The translations under genes were made by a program, and so were the position numbers. Shown in pieces: positions 52,839-62,215 of a stretch of DNA of 64,000 bases. The DNA is from Acidiphilium sp. (GTDB lineage Bacteria > Pseudomonadota > Alphaproteobacteria > Acetobacterales > Acetobacteraceae), in NCBI GenBank assembly GCA_028688905.1, contig JAQTXH010000003.1, positions 248,001 through 312,000 of the forward strand, given 5' to 3'. Position 1 is the first letter of the stretch, and each line of letters begins with the position of its first letter. The notes under the pieces are model-generated. The model searched no databases and was not told where the DNA came from. It saw only the letters and a program-made list of their open reading frames with translations.

Positions 52839-54255
52839 CGTGGCGCTCGCGGAGGAACTGATAGAATTCGACCCCTTCGCGCAGGCGGCGCTTCATCATC
52901 TGCGGGCTGCGGATCATTTCATTGACGATCGACATGATCTTCGGCGCACGGAAGTAGAATTTCCGGTAGAAGGTCTCGACACTTTCAAAAATCTCGGTGT
53001 GGCTCAGATTCGGATAGTGCAACGGCGCGATCTGGATACCGTGATCGTCGATCAATTCGGCGTTGGCAACGTCGAGCCAGCCGTTTTCCACCGCCTGATC
53101 ATACAGGAACGTGCCGGGATAGGGTGCCGCCAGCGAAACCTGGATGGTATGCGGGTTGATATCCTTGGCGAACTGGATGGTCTCGCGGATGGTTTCCTGG
53201 CTCTCGCCGGGCAGGCCGAGGATGAAGGTGCCGTGGATCTTGATGCCGAGATCGTGGCAATCCTGGGTGAACTGGCGGGCGACCTCGATCCGCATGCCTT
53301 TCTTTATATTATGCAGAATCTGCTGGTTGCCGGATTCGTAGCCGACCAGGAGCAGGCGCAACCCGTTGGCGGCGAGCACTTTGAGGGTGTCGCGCGGCAC
53401 GTTGGCCTTGGCGTTGCACGACCAGGTGACACCGAGCTTGCCGAGTTCGCGGGCGATCGCTTCGGCGCGCGGGAGATTATCGGTGAAGGTATCGTCGTCG
53501 AAGAACAATTCCTTCATCTGCGGGAAGTCACGCTGGATCTGCCGCACCTCGGCGATGACATGCTCGACTGAACGCGTCCGGTACCGGTGACCGCCGACCG
53601 TCTGCGGCCAGAGGCAGAAGGTGCAGCGCGATTTGCAGCCCCGCCCGGTATAGAGCGACACATAAGGGTGAAGCAGATAACCGATGAAGTAATCCTCCAT
53701 CCGCAGATCGCGCTTGTACACATCCGAGACGAACGGCAGGCTGTCCATATCCTCAAGGATGGTGCGATCCTTGTTATGAACGATCACCCCCGCCTGATCC
53801 CGATACGAAATCCCATCGACCTCGGCAAACAGTCGGCCCTCGGCAATCTCCTTGATCGTGAAGTCGAACTCGTTGCGCGCCACGAAATCGACCGGCGCAC
53901 CCTGTTCGAGGCTCTCCTTTGCCTGCACCGCCACCTTCGCCCCGATCATGCCGATGATGACGCGCGGGTTGGCATCCTTGATCGCGGCGGCGACCTTCAC
54001 GTCGTTGGCGAATGAGGGGGTCGAGGTATGGATGATCACCAGATCCGCCGCATTCGAATGCGGCAGCACGTCGGCCATGCCGAGATTGGCGGGCGGCGCA
54101 TCGATCAGTTTCGAGCCGGGGATCAGCGCGGCGGGCTGGGCGAGCCAGGTCGGAAACCAGAACGAGCGGATTTCCCGCTTGGCCTGATAGCGCGAACCGG
54201 CACCGCCATCGAACCCGTCGAACGAGGGGGGTTGCAGAAACAGGGTCTTCATCAT
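52831..54255 (-). CDS. hpnJ: Hopanoid radical SAM enzyme HpnJ
   Basis: A 474-residue B12-binding-type radical SAM protein. N-terminal cobalamin-like domain (TLFLQPPSFDGFDGGAGSRYQAKRE, SNAADLVIIHTSTPSFANDVKVA), radical SAM motif YTGRGCKSRCTFCLWPQ (C-x3-C-x2-C) near residue 205, then DDDTFTDN and GYESGNQQILHNIKKG. HpnJ converts glucosaminyl-bacteriohopanetetrol to the cyclitol ether. The start ATGATGA overlaps the hpnI stop, so the genes are coupled. Confidence 0.92.
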   Translation of the reverse strand: MMKTLFLQPPSFDGFDGGAGSRYQAKREIRSFWFPTWLAQPAALIPGSKLIDAPPANLGMADVLPHSNAADLVIIHTSTPSFANDVKVAAAIKDANPRVIIGMIGAKVAVQAKESLEQGAPVDFVARNEFDFTIKEIAEGRLFAEVDGISYRDQAGVIVHNKDRTILEDMDSLPFVSDVYKRDLRMEDYFIGYLLHPYVSLYTGRGCKSRCTFCLWPQTVGGHRYRTRSVEHVIAEVRQIQRDFPQMKELFFDDDTFTDNLPRAEAIARELGKLGVTWSCNAKANVPRDTLKVLAANGLRLLLVGYESGNQQILHNIKKGMRIEVARQFTQDCHDLGIKIHGTFILGLPGESQETIRETIQFAKDINPHTIQVSLAAPYPGTFLYDQAVENGWLDVANAELIDDHGIQIAPLHYPNLSHTEIFESVETFYRKFYFRAPKIMSIVNEMIRSPQMMKRRLREGVEFYQFLRERHAA

Positions 54256-55454
54256 CGCATCGATCCTAACTCGTGAGCCGGTGGTGGTGCCGGGATGTCG
54301 GTGCCGCGGCCGGAATCGGCCTGCAACACGTGGCCCCGCCATTCGACAGTGTCGCTGCCAAAACTGGCAATGAAAATGACCGCCGAAAGACCATCGCGCA
54401 AGAGGAAAAGCCACGGCGCGGCGGTCTTGGCAAGGGCGGGGGATTTCGCGCGCCCCCCGGCAAGGCCGAGACGGTGTTCGAGGTGGCGCGCCAGCGCATA
54501 GCGAAGCCCGGCGGCAAGCGCCAGCCCGATCCACGCCCAGGTTGCGAATCCGGCGAAAACCAGCGCGGCGGCGGCCCAGAACAGCGGAAACTGCAAGGTC
54601 ATGCCCCAGTAGGCGACCGGTACCAAGGCGCGGATGGTGCGCGCCCAGCGCAATTCATGGTGGATCAACGGCGTAAAGCGGGTTTCGGTGACGCTGGTGG
54701 CGGGGATGGTGGGTGCCAGGGCAACGGTTTGGCCGAGGGCGCGGACCCGGCGGCCGAGCACGTTGTCATCGGCCAGATGGTCGAGCAGGCCAGCAAATCC
54801 GCCGATCGTGGCGAGGGTTTTCCGGGTCAGCGCCATGGTCGCACCCAGGCAGTCCCGTCGGCCGAGGCGGTGGGCGAGGGCAGCACCGGGCAGGAACAAA
54901 TGGTTGATCTGCATCGCCCCGAGGAGCGAGGGAAGCACGGGGCTGGCCGGCAGACCCGTATAGAGAGTCGTGACGAGGCCGGTTCCGGGCCGCGACAGCG
55001 CGGCGGCGATCGCCGCAAGAAAATCGGGTGCCACGTGGATGTCGGCATCCGAAACCACCAGCGTCTCATGTTTGGCACCGGGCAACATGGCGATCAGATT
55101 GGCGACCTTGCGGTTGCGGCCTGGCGGGGTGGGGCCGGAGACGACGGTGACGTCGATACCGGGGTAGCGCCGGCACAGGTCAGCCACGATGGCCAATGCC
55201 GGATCGTCGGGGTTTTCGGCACCAAAAACAATCTGGAACTCGGGATAGTCGAGCAGGAAAAACGATTCGAGGGCGGAGTCCAGCAGAGGCTCGTTGCCGT
55301 GCAGTGGCTTGAGAATCGAAATCGGCGGCAGCGCGACGGCATGCGCCGGTGCCGGTGCCGGTGCGGGGGCACGGATGAGCGCCGAGCCGATCGCTTGCTG
55401 GGCGAGACCCGCGATGCAGAGCATTTCCGCGATCGCAGGCAGCACGGCGACCAT
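54252..55454 (-). CDS. hpnI: Hopanoid glycosyltransferase HpnI
   Basis: A 400-residue membrane GT2 enzyme. Helix at the N-terminus, then PPISILKPLHGNEPLLDSALESFFLLDYPEFQIVFG, NRKVANL, VVSDADIHVAPDF (DxD), GATMALTRKTLATIGGF, LADDNVLGRRV and the Q/RxxRW-type HHELRWARTIRAL, with C-terminal membrane helices. HpnI adds N-acetylglucosamine to bacteriohopanetetrol. ATG at 55454 is two bases downstream of the hpnM stop codon. Confidence 0.9.
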   Translation of the reverse strand: MVAVLPAIAEMLCIAGLAQQAIGSALIRAPAPAPAPAHAVALPPISILKPLHGNEPLLDSALESFFLLDYPEFQIVFGAENPDDPALAIVADLCRRYPGIDVTVVSGPTPPGRNRKVANLIAMLPGAKHETLVVSDADIHVAPDFLAAIAAALSRPGTGLVTTLYTGLPASPVLPSLLGAMQINHLFLPGAALAHRLGRRDCLGATMALTRKTLATIGGFAGLLDHLADDNVLGRRVRALGQTVALAPTIPATSVTETRFTPLIHHELRWARTIRALVPVAYWGMTLQFPLFWAAAALVFAGFATWAWIGLALAAGLRYALARHLEHRLGLAGGRAKSPALAKTAAPWLFLLRDGLSAVIFIASFGSDTVEWRGHVLQADSGRGTDIPAPPPAHELGSMR

Positions 55455-55456
55455 GA

Positions 55457-56080
55457 TCAGCCCTTGATCGCGCCGCCGGACAGGGCGGCGATTTTCTGCA
55501 TCAGGGCATCGATCAGCCGGCTCGCATCGTTCGGCTCGATCAGGGAGCTGAATTCCGAGCGTTGGGTGGCAACCTTGCTGATCGTGCCGTCGAACAGCAC
55601 ATCGGTGATCTTCCAAGTGCCGGCAGTAGGCGTCATGACATAGGCGAGCGGGGTTTTCCGGCCGGATTTGGCGATGAGATCGGTGGTAACGACGCGTTTG
55701 GTCCCCACGGTGCGGATGCCCGGAAGGGTCTCAAAACTCTGGCCATCGTAGGCGTTGAAACTGCTGACGTAGGTCGCGATCGTGTACTGGCGGAACAATG
55801 TCTGCAACTGCGTCTGCTGCGCCGCCGGGATTTCGGCCCAGAACAATCCCGCCGAGACCTGCAGAATGGTCGACAGATCGAAGCTCTGTTCGACCACCGG
55901 CTTGAGCATGTCGTATCGCGCGGTGAAGGGCTGACCGGCGCTGCCCGCTTTCATGACCGCGATCAGGGCATCGTCGAGCGCGATGACGGGTTCGGCTTCC
56001 GGGGCAGCGGCGCGTGCCGGCGGAATGGCCAAGGGCAGGACCGCGAGAAGCGGTGCTGCCAGAAGGATGCGGCGTTTCAT
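55457..56080 (-). CDS. hpnM: Hopanoid-associated MlaC-like protein HpnM
   Basis: A periplasmic lipid-binding protein of the Ttg2D/MlaC family. Signal peptide MKRRILLAAPLLAVLPLAIPPARA (cleavage near residue 24 of this start) and a mature domain with ARYDMLKPVVEQSFDLSTILQVSAGLFW and KITDVLFDGTISKVATQRSEF. HpnM is thought to help move hopanoids across the periplasm with the RND pump HpnN, which is not here. I chose ATG 56080 to begin the signal peptide; GTG at 56101 overlapping the dxs stop is possible. Confidence 0.86.
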   Translation of the reverse strand: MKRRILLAAPLLAVLPLAIPPARAAAPEAEPVIALDDALIAVMKAGSAGQPFTARYDMLKPVVEQSFDLSTILQVSAGLFWAEIPAAQQTQLQTLFRQYTIATYVSSFNAYDGQSFETLPGIRTVGTKRVVTTDLIAKSGRKTPLAYVMTPTAGTWKITDVLFDGTISKVATQRSEFSSLIEPNDASRLIDALMQKIAALSGGAIKG

Positions 56081-56097
56081 GGTCAGGGATATGGGGA

Positions 56098-58044
56098 TCA
56101 CTGCGCCGGAATTGCGATCGAAGAGTGGGTGTTTCCGGCGATTTCGGCGTGGCCGAGCGCTGTCAGCGCGTGGCTGACAATATCCTTGGCGGTCAGCCCG
56201 GCTTCGATCAGCTGTGCCGCCGGAGAATTGTGGTCGATGAAGCGGTCCGGCAGGGCCATCGGGCGGAACCGCAAGCCATGATCGAAGGCACCCGTCCAGG
56301 CGAGATGATGCGCGACGGCCGCACCAAACCCGCCGGCAACCCCGTCCTCGATGGTGATGAGAACCTCATGGTGGCGGGCGAGTTGGTCGATCAGGCCGGT
56401 ATCGAGCGGCTTCATGAAGCGGGCGTCCGCCACGGTGGTGGAAAATCCGCGCGCAGCGAGTTCGTCGGCGGCTTTCAGCGCGTCGTACACGCGCGGGCCG
56501 AGGGCGAGGATGGCGACGCTGCTGCCCTCGCGAACGATCCGCCCGCGCCCAATCTGCCACGGCGTGCCGCGCGCGGGCAGTTCAAGTCCGATCCCCTCGC
56601 CGCGCGGGTAGCGGAACGCGGAAGGGCGATCGTCGATGATGGCGGCGGTGGCGACGCAATCCATCAACTCCGCCTCGTCGGACGGGGCCATGACGACCAT
56701 GCCCGGCAGGCAGCCGAGATAGGCGAGGTCGAACACCCCGGCGTGGGTCGCGCCATCGGCACCGACCAGACCGGCGCGGTCCATCGCGAAGCGGACCGGC
56801 AGGGACTGGATCGCGACGTCGTGGATCACCTGATCGTAGGCGCGTTGCAGAAAGGTGGAATAGATCGCGCAGAACGGGGCCATGCCCTCGGTCGCCATGC
56901 CGGCGGCGAAGGTGACGGCGTGCTGCTCGGCAATGCCGACATCGAAGGTGCGGGCCGGGAATTTATTGCCGAACGCATCGAGGCCGGTGCCGCTCGGCAT
57001 CGCGGCGGTGATCGCGACGATCGCCGGATTGGCTTCGGCCTCGGCGATCAGGGCCTTGGCGAAGACCTTGGTGTAGGATGGCGGGCCGGGCGGCGCCTTG
57101 GCCTGTTCGCCGGTGATCACGTTGAATTTCGACACGGCGTGGTATTTGTCGCCCGACGCTTCGGCGGGGGCGTAGCCCTTGCCCTTTTGCGTGACGACAT
57201 GGAGCAGGATCGGCTCGTCGCCCTCGAAATCGCGCAGATTGCGCAGAACCGGGAGCAGATGGTCGAGGTTATGGCCGTCGATCGGGCCGACATAGTAAAA
57301 GCCGAGTTCCTCGAACAGCGTGCCGCCGGTGAGAATGCCGCGGGCGTATTCCTCGGCGCGCTTGGCGGTGCGTTCCAGTTGGCGCGGGAAGCGCTTGGCC
57401 ATGCGGACGGCGAAATCGCGCAGGGACAAAAAGCTGCGCGAGGAGATCAGGCGCGACAGATAGGCGCTCATCGCACCGACCGGCGGGGCGATCGACATGT
57501 CGTTGTCGTTCAGGATCACGATCAGGCGGGATTTGCTCGCCCCCGCGTTGTTCATCGCCTCGTAGGCCATGCCCGCGCTCATCGCACCGTCGCCGATCAC
57601 CGCGATGACATTGCGCTGCGGGGTTTCGCCCTTGAGATCGCGCGCGACAGCCATGCCGAGGCCAGCGGAAATCGAGGTGGAGGAATGGGCGGCACCGAAC
57701 GGATCGTACTCGCTCTCCGAGCGGCGGGTGAAGCCGGAAAGTCCGCCGGGCTGGCGCAGGGTGCGGATGCGGTCGCGCCGTCCGGTCAGGATTTTATGCG
57801 GGTAGGTCTGGTGGCCGACATCCCAGATCAGCCGGTCGCGCGGGGTATCGAACACCGCGTGGATCGCCACGGTCAGCTCGACCACGCCGAGCGACGCGCC
57901 GAGGTGGCCGCCGGTGACGGAGACGGTGTCGATGGTTTCGGCGCGGAGTTCATCGGCGAGCTGGCGGAGTTGTTCTGCGGAAAGGTTGCGCAGATCGGCG
58001 GGAATTTTGACCCGGTCGAGCAAGGGGGTGCGGGGTGGCATCAA
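56098..58044 (-). CDS. dxs: 1-deoxy-D-xylulose-5-phosphate synthase
   Basis: A 648-residue thiamine-diphosphate transketolase-like enzyme: [53 protein letters not shown] (ThDP motif), then [18 protein letters not shown] and [21 protein letters not shown]. It makes DXP from pyruvate and glyceraldehyde-3-phosphate, the entry step of the MEP isoprenoid pathway that feeds squalene and hopanoids. It heads the hpnM-I-J-K cluster and diverges from ispH. Confidence 0.97.
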   Translation of the reverse strand: MMPPRTPLLDRVKIPADLRNLSAEQLRQLADELRAETIDTVSVTGGHLGASLGVVELTVAIHAVFDTPRDRLIWDVGHQTYPHKILTGRRDRIRTLRQPGGLSGFTRRSESEYDPFGAAHSSTSISAGLGMAVARDLKGETPQRNVIAVIGDGAMSAGMAYEAMNNAGASKSRLIVILNDNDMSIAPPVGAMSAYLSRLISSRSFLSLRDFAVRMAKRFPRQLERTAKRAEEYARGILTGGTLFEELGFYYVGPIDGHNLDHLLPVLRNLRDFEGDEPILLHVVTQKGKGYAPAEASGDKYHAVSKFNVITGEQAKAPPGPPSYTKVFAKALIAEAEANPAIVAITAAMPSGTGLDAFGNKFPARTFDVGIAEQHAVTFAAGMATEGMAPFCAIYSTFLQRAYDQVIHDVAIQSLPVRFAMDRAGLVGADGATHAGVFDLAYLGCLPGMVVMAPSDEAELMDCVATAAIIDDRPSAFRYPRGEGIGLELPARGTPWQIGRGRIVREGSSVAILALGPRVYDALKAADELAARGFSTTVADARFMKPLDTGLIDQLARHHEVLITIEDGVAGGFGAAVAHHLAWTGAFDHGLRFRPMALPDRFIDHNSPAAQLIEAGLTAKDIVSHALTALGHAEIAGNTHSSIAIPAQ

Positions 58045-58423
58045 CCACGGTCCTCAGCGCGGGACTCCGGACGGTCGCTTTTGCAATAACTCATTATGCT
58101 CAATCCTTTAAGATCCGTCGTGTTCGTCTCAACTCCATAATGCGCGGGCGCTTCAGAAACCGCGAGATCGAATCGAGACCCTTTATTCGATACAGACATA
58201 AGCTGAACGGAAACGGATTGAAACTACCAGGCTGGATTGGCCAGCCAGCATGGCAAATTCGCCACAGGTAGACGCGGTGGTATGCATTGCAACCCGCCGA
58301 GGCGGTACGGGCCTTGCGGAACAACGCCGCGATGACCTATCTGTTATCTCTTGAACTGAGATCGCGTCTGATCCAGGCGGCGACTCGCAGATTTGCTCCG
58401 GATCACGAAAGGGCGACAGCACG
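58045..58423. other. 379-bp divergent control region dxs / ispH
   Basis: No gene seen. It must drive both hopanoid arms. It contains a hairpin GGCTGG-ATTGG-CCAGCC (58230-58246) and AT-rich patches near 58090-58140 and 58180-58215, but I cannot define promoters with confidence. Confidence 0.5.
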
Positions 58424-59416
58424 ATGGATATGACCCTCATCTCGACCGCATTGACCCAGGCTGGACCCGAAGGCGGTGTGATGCCGACGATGAAAGTGGT
58501 GCTGGCGCAACCGCGCGGGTTCTGTGCCGGGGTGGAGCGGGCGATCGAGATCGTCGAGCGGGCGTTGGTCAAGTTCGGGCCGCCGATTTATGTGCGCCAC
58601 GAAATTGTCCACAACCGGCACGTCGTCGAGGATTTGCGGGCGCGCGGGGCGGTGTTCGTCGATGAGATCGGTCAGGTGCCGGATGGCGCGATCACGGTAT
58701 TTTCAGCGCATGGTGTGGCGCGCAAGGTGCAGCAGGCGGCGGCCAATCGGGCGTTGCCGGTGATCGATGCGACCTGCCCGCTGGTGGCGAAGGTCCATTC
58801 CGAAGGGCGGCGCTACGCCGGACAGGGCCGCGAGATCATTTTGATCGGGCACGCCGGGCATGCCGAAGTCGAAGGGACGATCGGGCAAATCGACGGCCGG
58901 GTGTATCTGGTACAAACGGTCCAGGACGTCGCGACCCTGGTGGTCGAGAACCCGGACCGGCTGGCTTATATTACGCAGACGACATTGTCGGTCGATGATA
59001 CGCGGGGCATCATTGCCGCGCTGTCCCAGCGTTTTCCCACCATTACCGGACCGGATGTGCGCGATATTTGCTACGCGACGCAGAACCGCCAGGAGGCGGT
59101 GCGCCATCTGGCCGAGCAGGTCGAACTTATCCTGGTGGTGGGGAGCCGGAATTCATCGAATTCCAACCGCCTGCGCGAGATCGGCGCGGAGCTTGGCCGG
59201 CCCTCGTATCTGATCGACGATGCCGATCATCTGGATGCGGCGTGGTTCGAGGGGATACGTACCGTGGGTGTGACCGCCGGGGCTTCGGCACCGGAAATAC
59301 TGGTGCGCGGTGTGCTCGAAGGGCTGAAGCGATTCGGGACGATCGAGGTCGAAGTGCTGGCGGGTACGCCGGAAGACGTGCGGTTCAAGCTGCCGACCGA
59401 AGTGACCGAGGATTGA
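58424..59416 (+). CDS. ispH: 4-hydroxy-3-methylbut-2-enyl diphosphate reductase
   Basis: A 330-residue iron-sulfur enzyme. [80 protein letters not shown] and [12 protein letters not shown] contain the three cluster cysteines and substrate-binding His/Ser residues. It releases IPP and DMAPP at the end of the MEP pathway. Gene start at ATG 58424 (an internal ATG at 58484 is possible). Followed 51 bases later by hpnH. Confidence 0.96.
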   Translation: MDMTLISTALTQAGPEGGVMPTMKVVLAQPRGFCAGVERAIEIVERALVKFGPPIYVRHEIVHNRHVVEDLRARGAVFVDEIGQVPDGAITVFSAHGVARKVQQAAANRALPVIDATCPLVAKVHSEGRRYAGQGREIILIGHAGHAEVEGTIGQIDGRVYLVQTVQDVATLVVENPDRLAYITQTTLSVDDTRGIIAALSQRFPTITGPDVRDICYATQNRQEAVRHLAEQVELILVVGSRNSSNSNRLREIGAELGRPSYLIDDADHLDAAWFEGIRTVGVTAGASAPEILVRGVLEGLKRFGTIEVEVLAGTPEDVRFKLPTEVTED

Positions 59417-59467
59417 CGGTGCCGGATCGGCGTTCGGGGACGATTTCAGGGAATTCAGGAGTTTACG

Positions 59468-60619
59468 ATGGGTGTGCCGCTTAACCAGGCGATCAAGGTA
59501 GGGTCATATGTGCTCAAACAGCACCTGACCGGGCGCAAGCGCTATCCACTGGTGCTGATGCTGGAGCCGTTGTTCCGCTGCAATCTGGCGTGCTCGGGAT
59601 GCGGCAAAATCGATTATCCCGCGCCTATTCTCAACCAGCGGCTTTCGGTGGCGGACGCGCTGGAGGCGGTGGACGAGTGTGGCGCGCCGGTGGTGGCGAT
59701 TGCGGGGGGTGAGCCGCTGCTGCACAAGGAAATGCCGGAAATCGTCGAGAAAATTCTAGCGCGCGGCAAGTTCATTTATTTGTGTACCAACGCGCTGCTG
59801 CTGGAAAAAAAGATCGACCAGTACAAGCCGCACAAAAATTTCTGCTGGGACATTCATCTGGATGGCGACAAGCAGATGCACGACCGTGCGGTGAGCCAGG
59901 ACGGCGTTTACGAGCGGGCGGTCGCAGCACTCAAACTCGCCAAGGCCAGGGGGTTTCGGGTTTCGATCAACTGCACCTTGTTCGATGGTACCGATCCGGG
60001 CCGGGTCGCTGAATTTCTGGATACGGTGAATGCAATCGGCGTGGATGGGGTGATGACCTCGCCGGGCTACGCCTATGAGCGCGCCCCCGATCAGGAGCAT
60101 TTCCTGAACCGTCAGCGAACCAAGGAATTGTTCCGGGCGATTTTCCGCCACGGCAAGGAACGCAAAGCCGGCGGCCGGGCGTGGAAATTCAACCAGTCCC
60201 CGTTGTTTCTCGATTTTCTGGCGGGTAACCAGACCTATAAATGCACGCCATGGGGCAATCCGACCCGAAACGTATTTGGCTGGCAGCGGCCCTGTTATTT
60301 ATTGGGCGAAGGGTACGCCAAGACTTTCAAAGAATTGATGGACACTACCGATTGGGACAAATACGGCGTCGGCAATTACGAAAAATGCGCCGATTGCATG
60401 GTTCATTCCGGGTTCGAGGCGACGGCGGTGGTCGATTCCGTCAAGCGCCCGTGGAAAATGGTCAAATTGGCGATCCAGGGCATCAAAACCGAAGGTAGCA
60501 TGGCGGCGGATATCCCTCTCGATCGTCAGCGACCGGCGGATTTTATGTTTTCCCGTCATGTCGAGCAGAAGATGGCCGAAATTCACGCCAAGCCGGTGCC
60601 CGTCGACAGCGCGGATTGA
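59468..60619 (+). CDS. hpnH: Adenosyl-hopene transferase HpnH
   Basis: A 383-residue radical SAM enzyme. LEPLFRCNLACSGCGKIDYP carries C-x3-C-x2-C; VAIAGGEPLLH and WDIHLDGDKQMHDRAVSQDGVYER, and the C-terminal CTPWGNPTRNVFGWQRPCYLL and KYGVGNYEKCADCMVHSGFEATAV segment are family marks. HpnH adds the 5'-deoxyadenosyl group to diploptene, the first step in making C35 hopanoids. Strong AGGAG site. With ispH it forms the plus-strand arm of the hopanoid locus. Confidence 0.95.
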   Translation: MGVPLNQAIKVGSYVLKQHLTGRKRYPLVLMLEPLFRCNLACSGCGKIDYPAPILNQRLSVADALEAVDECGAPVVAIAGGEPLLHKEMPEIVEKILARGKFIYLCTNALLLEKKIDQYKPHKNFCWDIHLDGDKQMHDRAVSQDGVYERAVAALKLAKARGFRVSINCTLFDGTDPGRVAEFLDTVNAIGVDGVMTSPGYAYERAPDQEHFLNRQRTKELFRAIFRHGKERKAGGRAWKFNQSPLFLDFLAGNQTYKCTPWGNPTRNVFGWQRPCYLLGEGYAKTFKELMDTTDWDKYGVGNYEKCADCMVHSGFEATAVVDSVKRPWKMVKLAIQGIKTEGSMAADIPLDRQRPADFMFSRHVEQKMAEIHAKPVPVDSAD

Positions 60620-60643
60620 TGAAGCGCGCGGGTCGGACTTCGA

Positions 60644-61411
60644 TCAGGTTCCGACCCGCAAGAACAGGCCGGCGGTAAGCCGGGCATCCGTCGGCAAGGT
60701 GGTGTCGGCGGATTTTGGGGGCGGTGCTATGTCGGCGCTGCGTTTTTCCACCACCATGTAACCGCGGCCCCAGTTGGTTTCGATCAAGTCGTCTGCGCCG
60801 AGTGCCAGCAATTTTTTGCGGATCTTGCAGATGAAGACATCGATGATTTTGGGGTTCGGCTCATCCAGCCCGCCGTAGAGATGGTCAAGAATGGCTTCCT
60901 TGCTGAGGACGCAGCCTTTGCGCAGCGCAAGGATTTCGAGGATCTGGTACTCTTTTTTCGTGAGCGTGACCTCAGATCCCGCCGCATAGATTTTTTTGGC
61001 GTTCATGTTGATCTCGACATTACCGATCACGAGCGACGGGCTTTGGAAGCCTCGGCTGCGCCGGACCTGATTCTGGACCCTTAGAAAAATTTCCTCCTGC
61101 GATGTCGCGCTGACGATCAGATCGTCCACCCCGGCTTCGAGCACCCGCAGCCGGCTGGCTTCGCCGAGGCTGTGAGCGACCGCCACAATCGGGCAGCGCA
61201 ATCCGCCGATACGCAAGCGCCGGATCAGTTCGATTTCGGTGGGCCTGGTATCCGCCAAGCGCAGCAGCACCGCGTCGTAGTCATAAAAACGCGCCAGATC
61301 GAGGGCTTCCTCGCTTTCGGAGGTTTCATCGACCACGACCAGTTTCGATTTGAAGAAGGTCGTTAAAACATCTCTATTGTCGATAATATTCCCAAAAATA
61401 AGTATTTTCAT
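60644..61411 (-). CDS. CtrA-like response regulator with a non-canonical receiver
   Basis: A 255-residue OmpR/PhoB-type protein. The C-terminal winged helix (about 125-222) is very CtrA-like: LTKKEYQILEILALRKGCVLSKEAILDHLYGG and EPNPKIIDVFICKIRKKL. The N-terminal domain keeps the receiver outline (YDYDAVLLRL, GVDDLIV) but lacks the phosphorylation set: the acidic pair is G7-N8, the phospho-acceptor position is R51, and the conserved Lys is replaced by Ser near 101. It probably acts without phosphorylation. It is convergent with hpnH (24 bases between stops). A 30-residue Pro/Ala-rich tail follows the DNA-binding domain. Confidence 0.85.
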   Translation of the reverse strand: MKILIFGNIIDNRDVLTTFFKSKLVVVDETSESEEALDLARFYDYDAVLLRLADTRPTEIELIRRLRIGGLRCPIVAVAHSLGEASRLRVLEAGVDDLIVSATSQEEIFLRVQNQVRRSRGFQSPSLVIGNVEINMNAKKIYAAGSEVTLTKKEYQILEILALRKGCVLSKEAILDHLYGGLDEPNPKIIDVFICKIRKKLLALGADDLIETNWGRGYMVVEKRSADIAPPPKSADTTLPTDARLTAGLFLRVGT

Positions 61412-61715
61412 AACAACCTCCGGTTAAGTACAAGTATCAATACAACCGAAAGACGCAGTCGTCAACAAAATAATTTTAATTTGATCGTAAATGTTGAAAT
61501 AATAATACTTCTACCGACACATGTTGCATAGTCTCTTTTATTATAACTATTTCAATTTTAAAACGAATTGACGTGGGTTGGAACGCGCAAGCGGCCTGTC
61601 AAATATTTTGAGGCTGGTATGTTTGAGGCTGGTATGTTTGTGGTGCGCTAGCCGAGCCTGTCGCCCCGGACATCTCTTACCGCAACCAACCGTCATGAAA
61701 TTGCGCGCAAAACAT
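61412..61715. other. AT-rich upstream region of the CtrA-like gene
   Basis: Non-coding and AT-rich around 61430-61560, likely to hold the promoter of the minus-strand regulator gene. A near CtrA-box TTAA-TTTGATC-GTAA occurs near 61482-61496, one mismatch from TTAA-N7-TTAA. A 15-bp duplication lies at 61607-61636. Confidence 0.45.
61607..61636 (+). repeat. 15-bp perfect tandem duplication
   Basis: TTTGAGGCTGGTATG occurs twice in a row, followed by a partial TTTG. Confidence 0.9.
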
Positions 61716-61759
61716 CCTGATAGACCCTGATCGTCCTTAAACGATCAGGGTCTATCAGG
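61716..61759 (-). terminator. Perfect 19-bp hairpin over the moaE stop
   Basis: CCTGATAGACCCTGATCGT (61716-61734) and its exact complement (61741-61759) enclose the loop CCTTAA. The stem includes the moaE stop codon (61755-61757). The inner part CCTGATCGT/ACGATCAGG resembles the stem of the dispersed hairpin repeat. No T run; may protect the mRNA end or terminate. Confidence 0.6.
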
Positions 61760-62213
61760 GGCCAGACAATACCCAGCGCGCGCGTGCGGCGTGATCGGCA
61801 TCGCGCGGGGCGACCCATTCCGAGTGGCCATCGATAAAATCTTCGCGCTTCCAGAACGGCGCGTCGGTTTTCAGCCAGTCGATCAGGAAAGCAGTGGCTT
61901 CCAGCGCATCGCCGCGATGAGCGCTCGCGGTGGCGGCGAGAACGATGCGCGCCCCCGGCTCCAGCCGGCCGATCCGATGGATGATCAGGCAGTCGAGCAG
62001 ACGCCAGCGGGTCATGGCGGTGCCGGCCATGGCGGCGAGCGCTTGTTCGGTCATGCCGGGATAGTGTTCGAGCGTGAGGGCGGCAAGAGTCCGGCCCTGC
62101 GATTCACCCCGCACAATGCCGACAAAGCCCGAAACTGCGCCGGCCCCGGCCTCAAGCCGGGCGAGTTCCGCGCCCGGATCGAAATCGGCGGCGGCGACAA
62201 TCACGCGGGGCAT
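61755..62213 (-). CDS. moaE: Molybdopterin synthase catalytic subunit
   Basis: A 152-residue MoaE. SGFVGIVRGESQGRTLAALTLEHYPGM, IIHRIGRLEPGARIVLAATASAHRGDALEATAFLIDWLKTDAPFWKRE with the conserved Lys residues of the active site. It transfers sulfur from MoaD thiocarboxylate to precursor Z. Two bases downstream of moaD, so one transcript. Confidence 0.95.
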   Translation of the reverse strand: MPRVIVAAADFDPGAELARLEAGAGAVSGFVGIVRGESQGRTLAALTLEHYPGMTEQALAAMAGTAMTRWRLLDCLIIHRIGRLEPGARIVLAATASAHRGDALEATAFLIDWLKTDAPFWKREDFIDGHSEWVAPRDADHAARARWVLSGP

Positions 62214-62215
62214 GG

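Noticed and set aside
56014-58089. 691-codon open frame antisense to dxs
   Set aside because: Same shadow effect; composition is abnormal and dxs is unmistakable on the minus strand.
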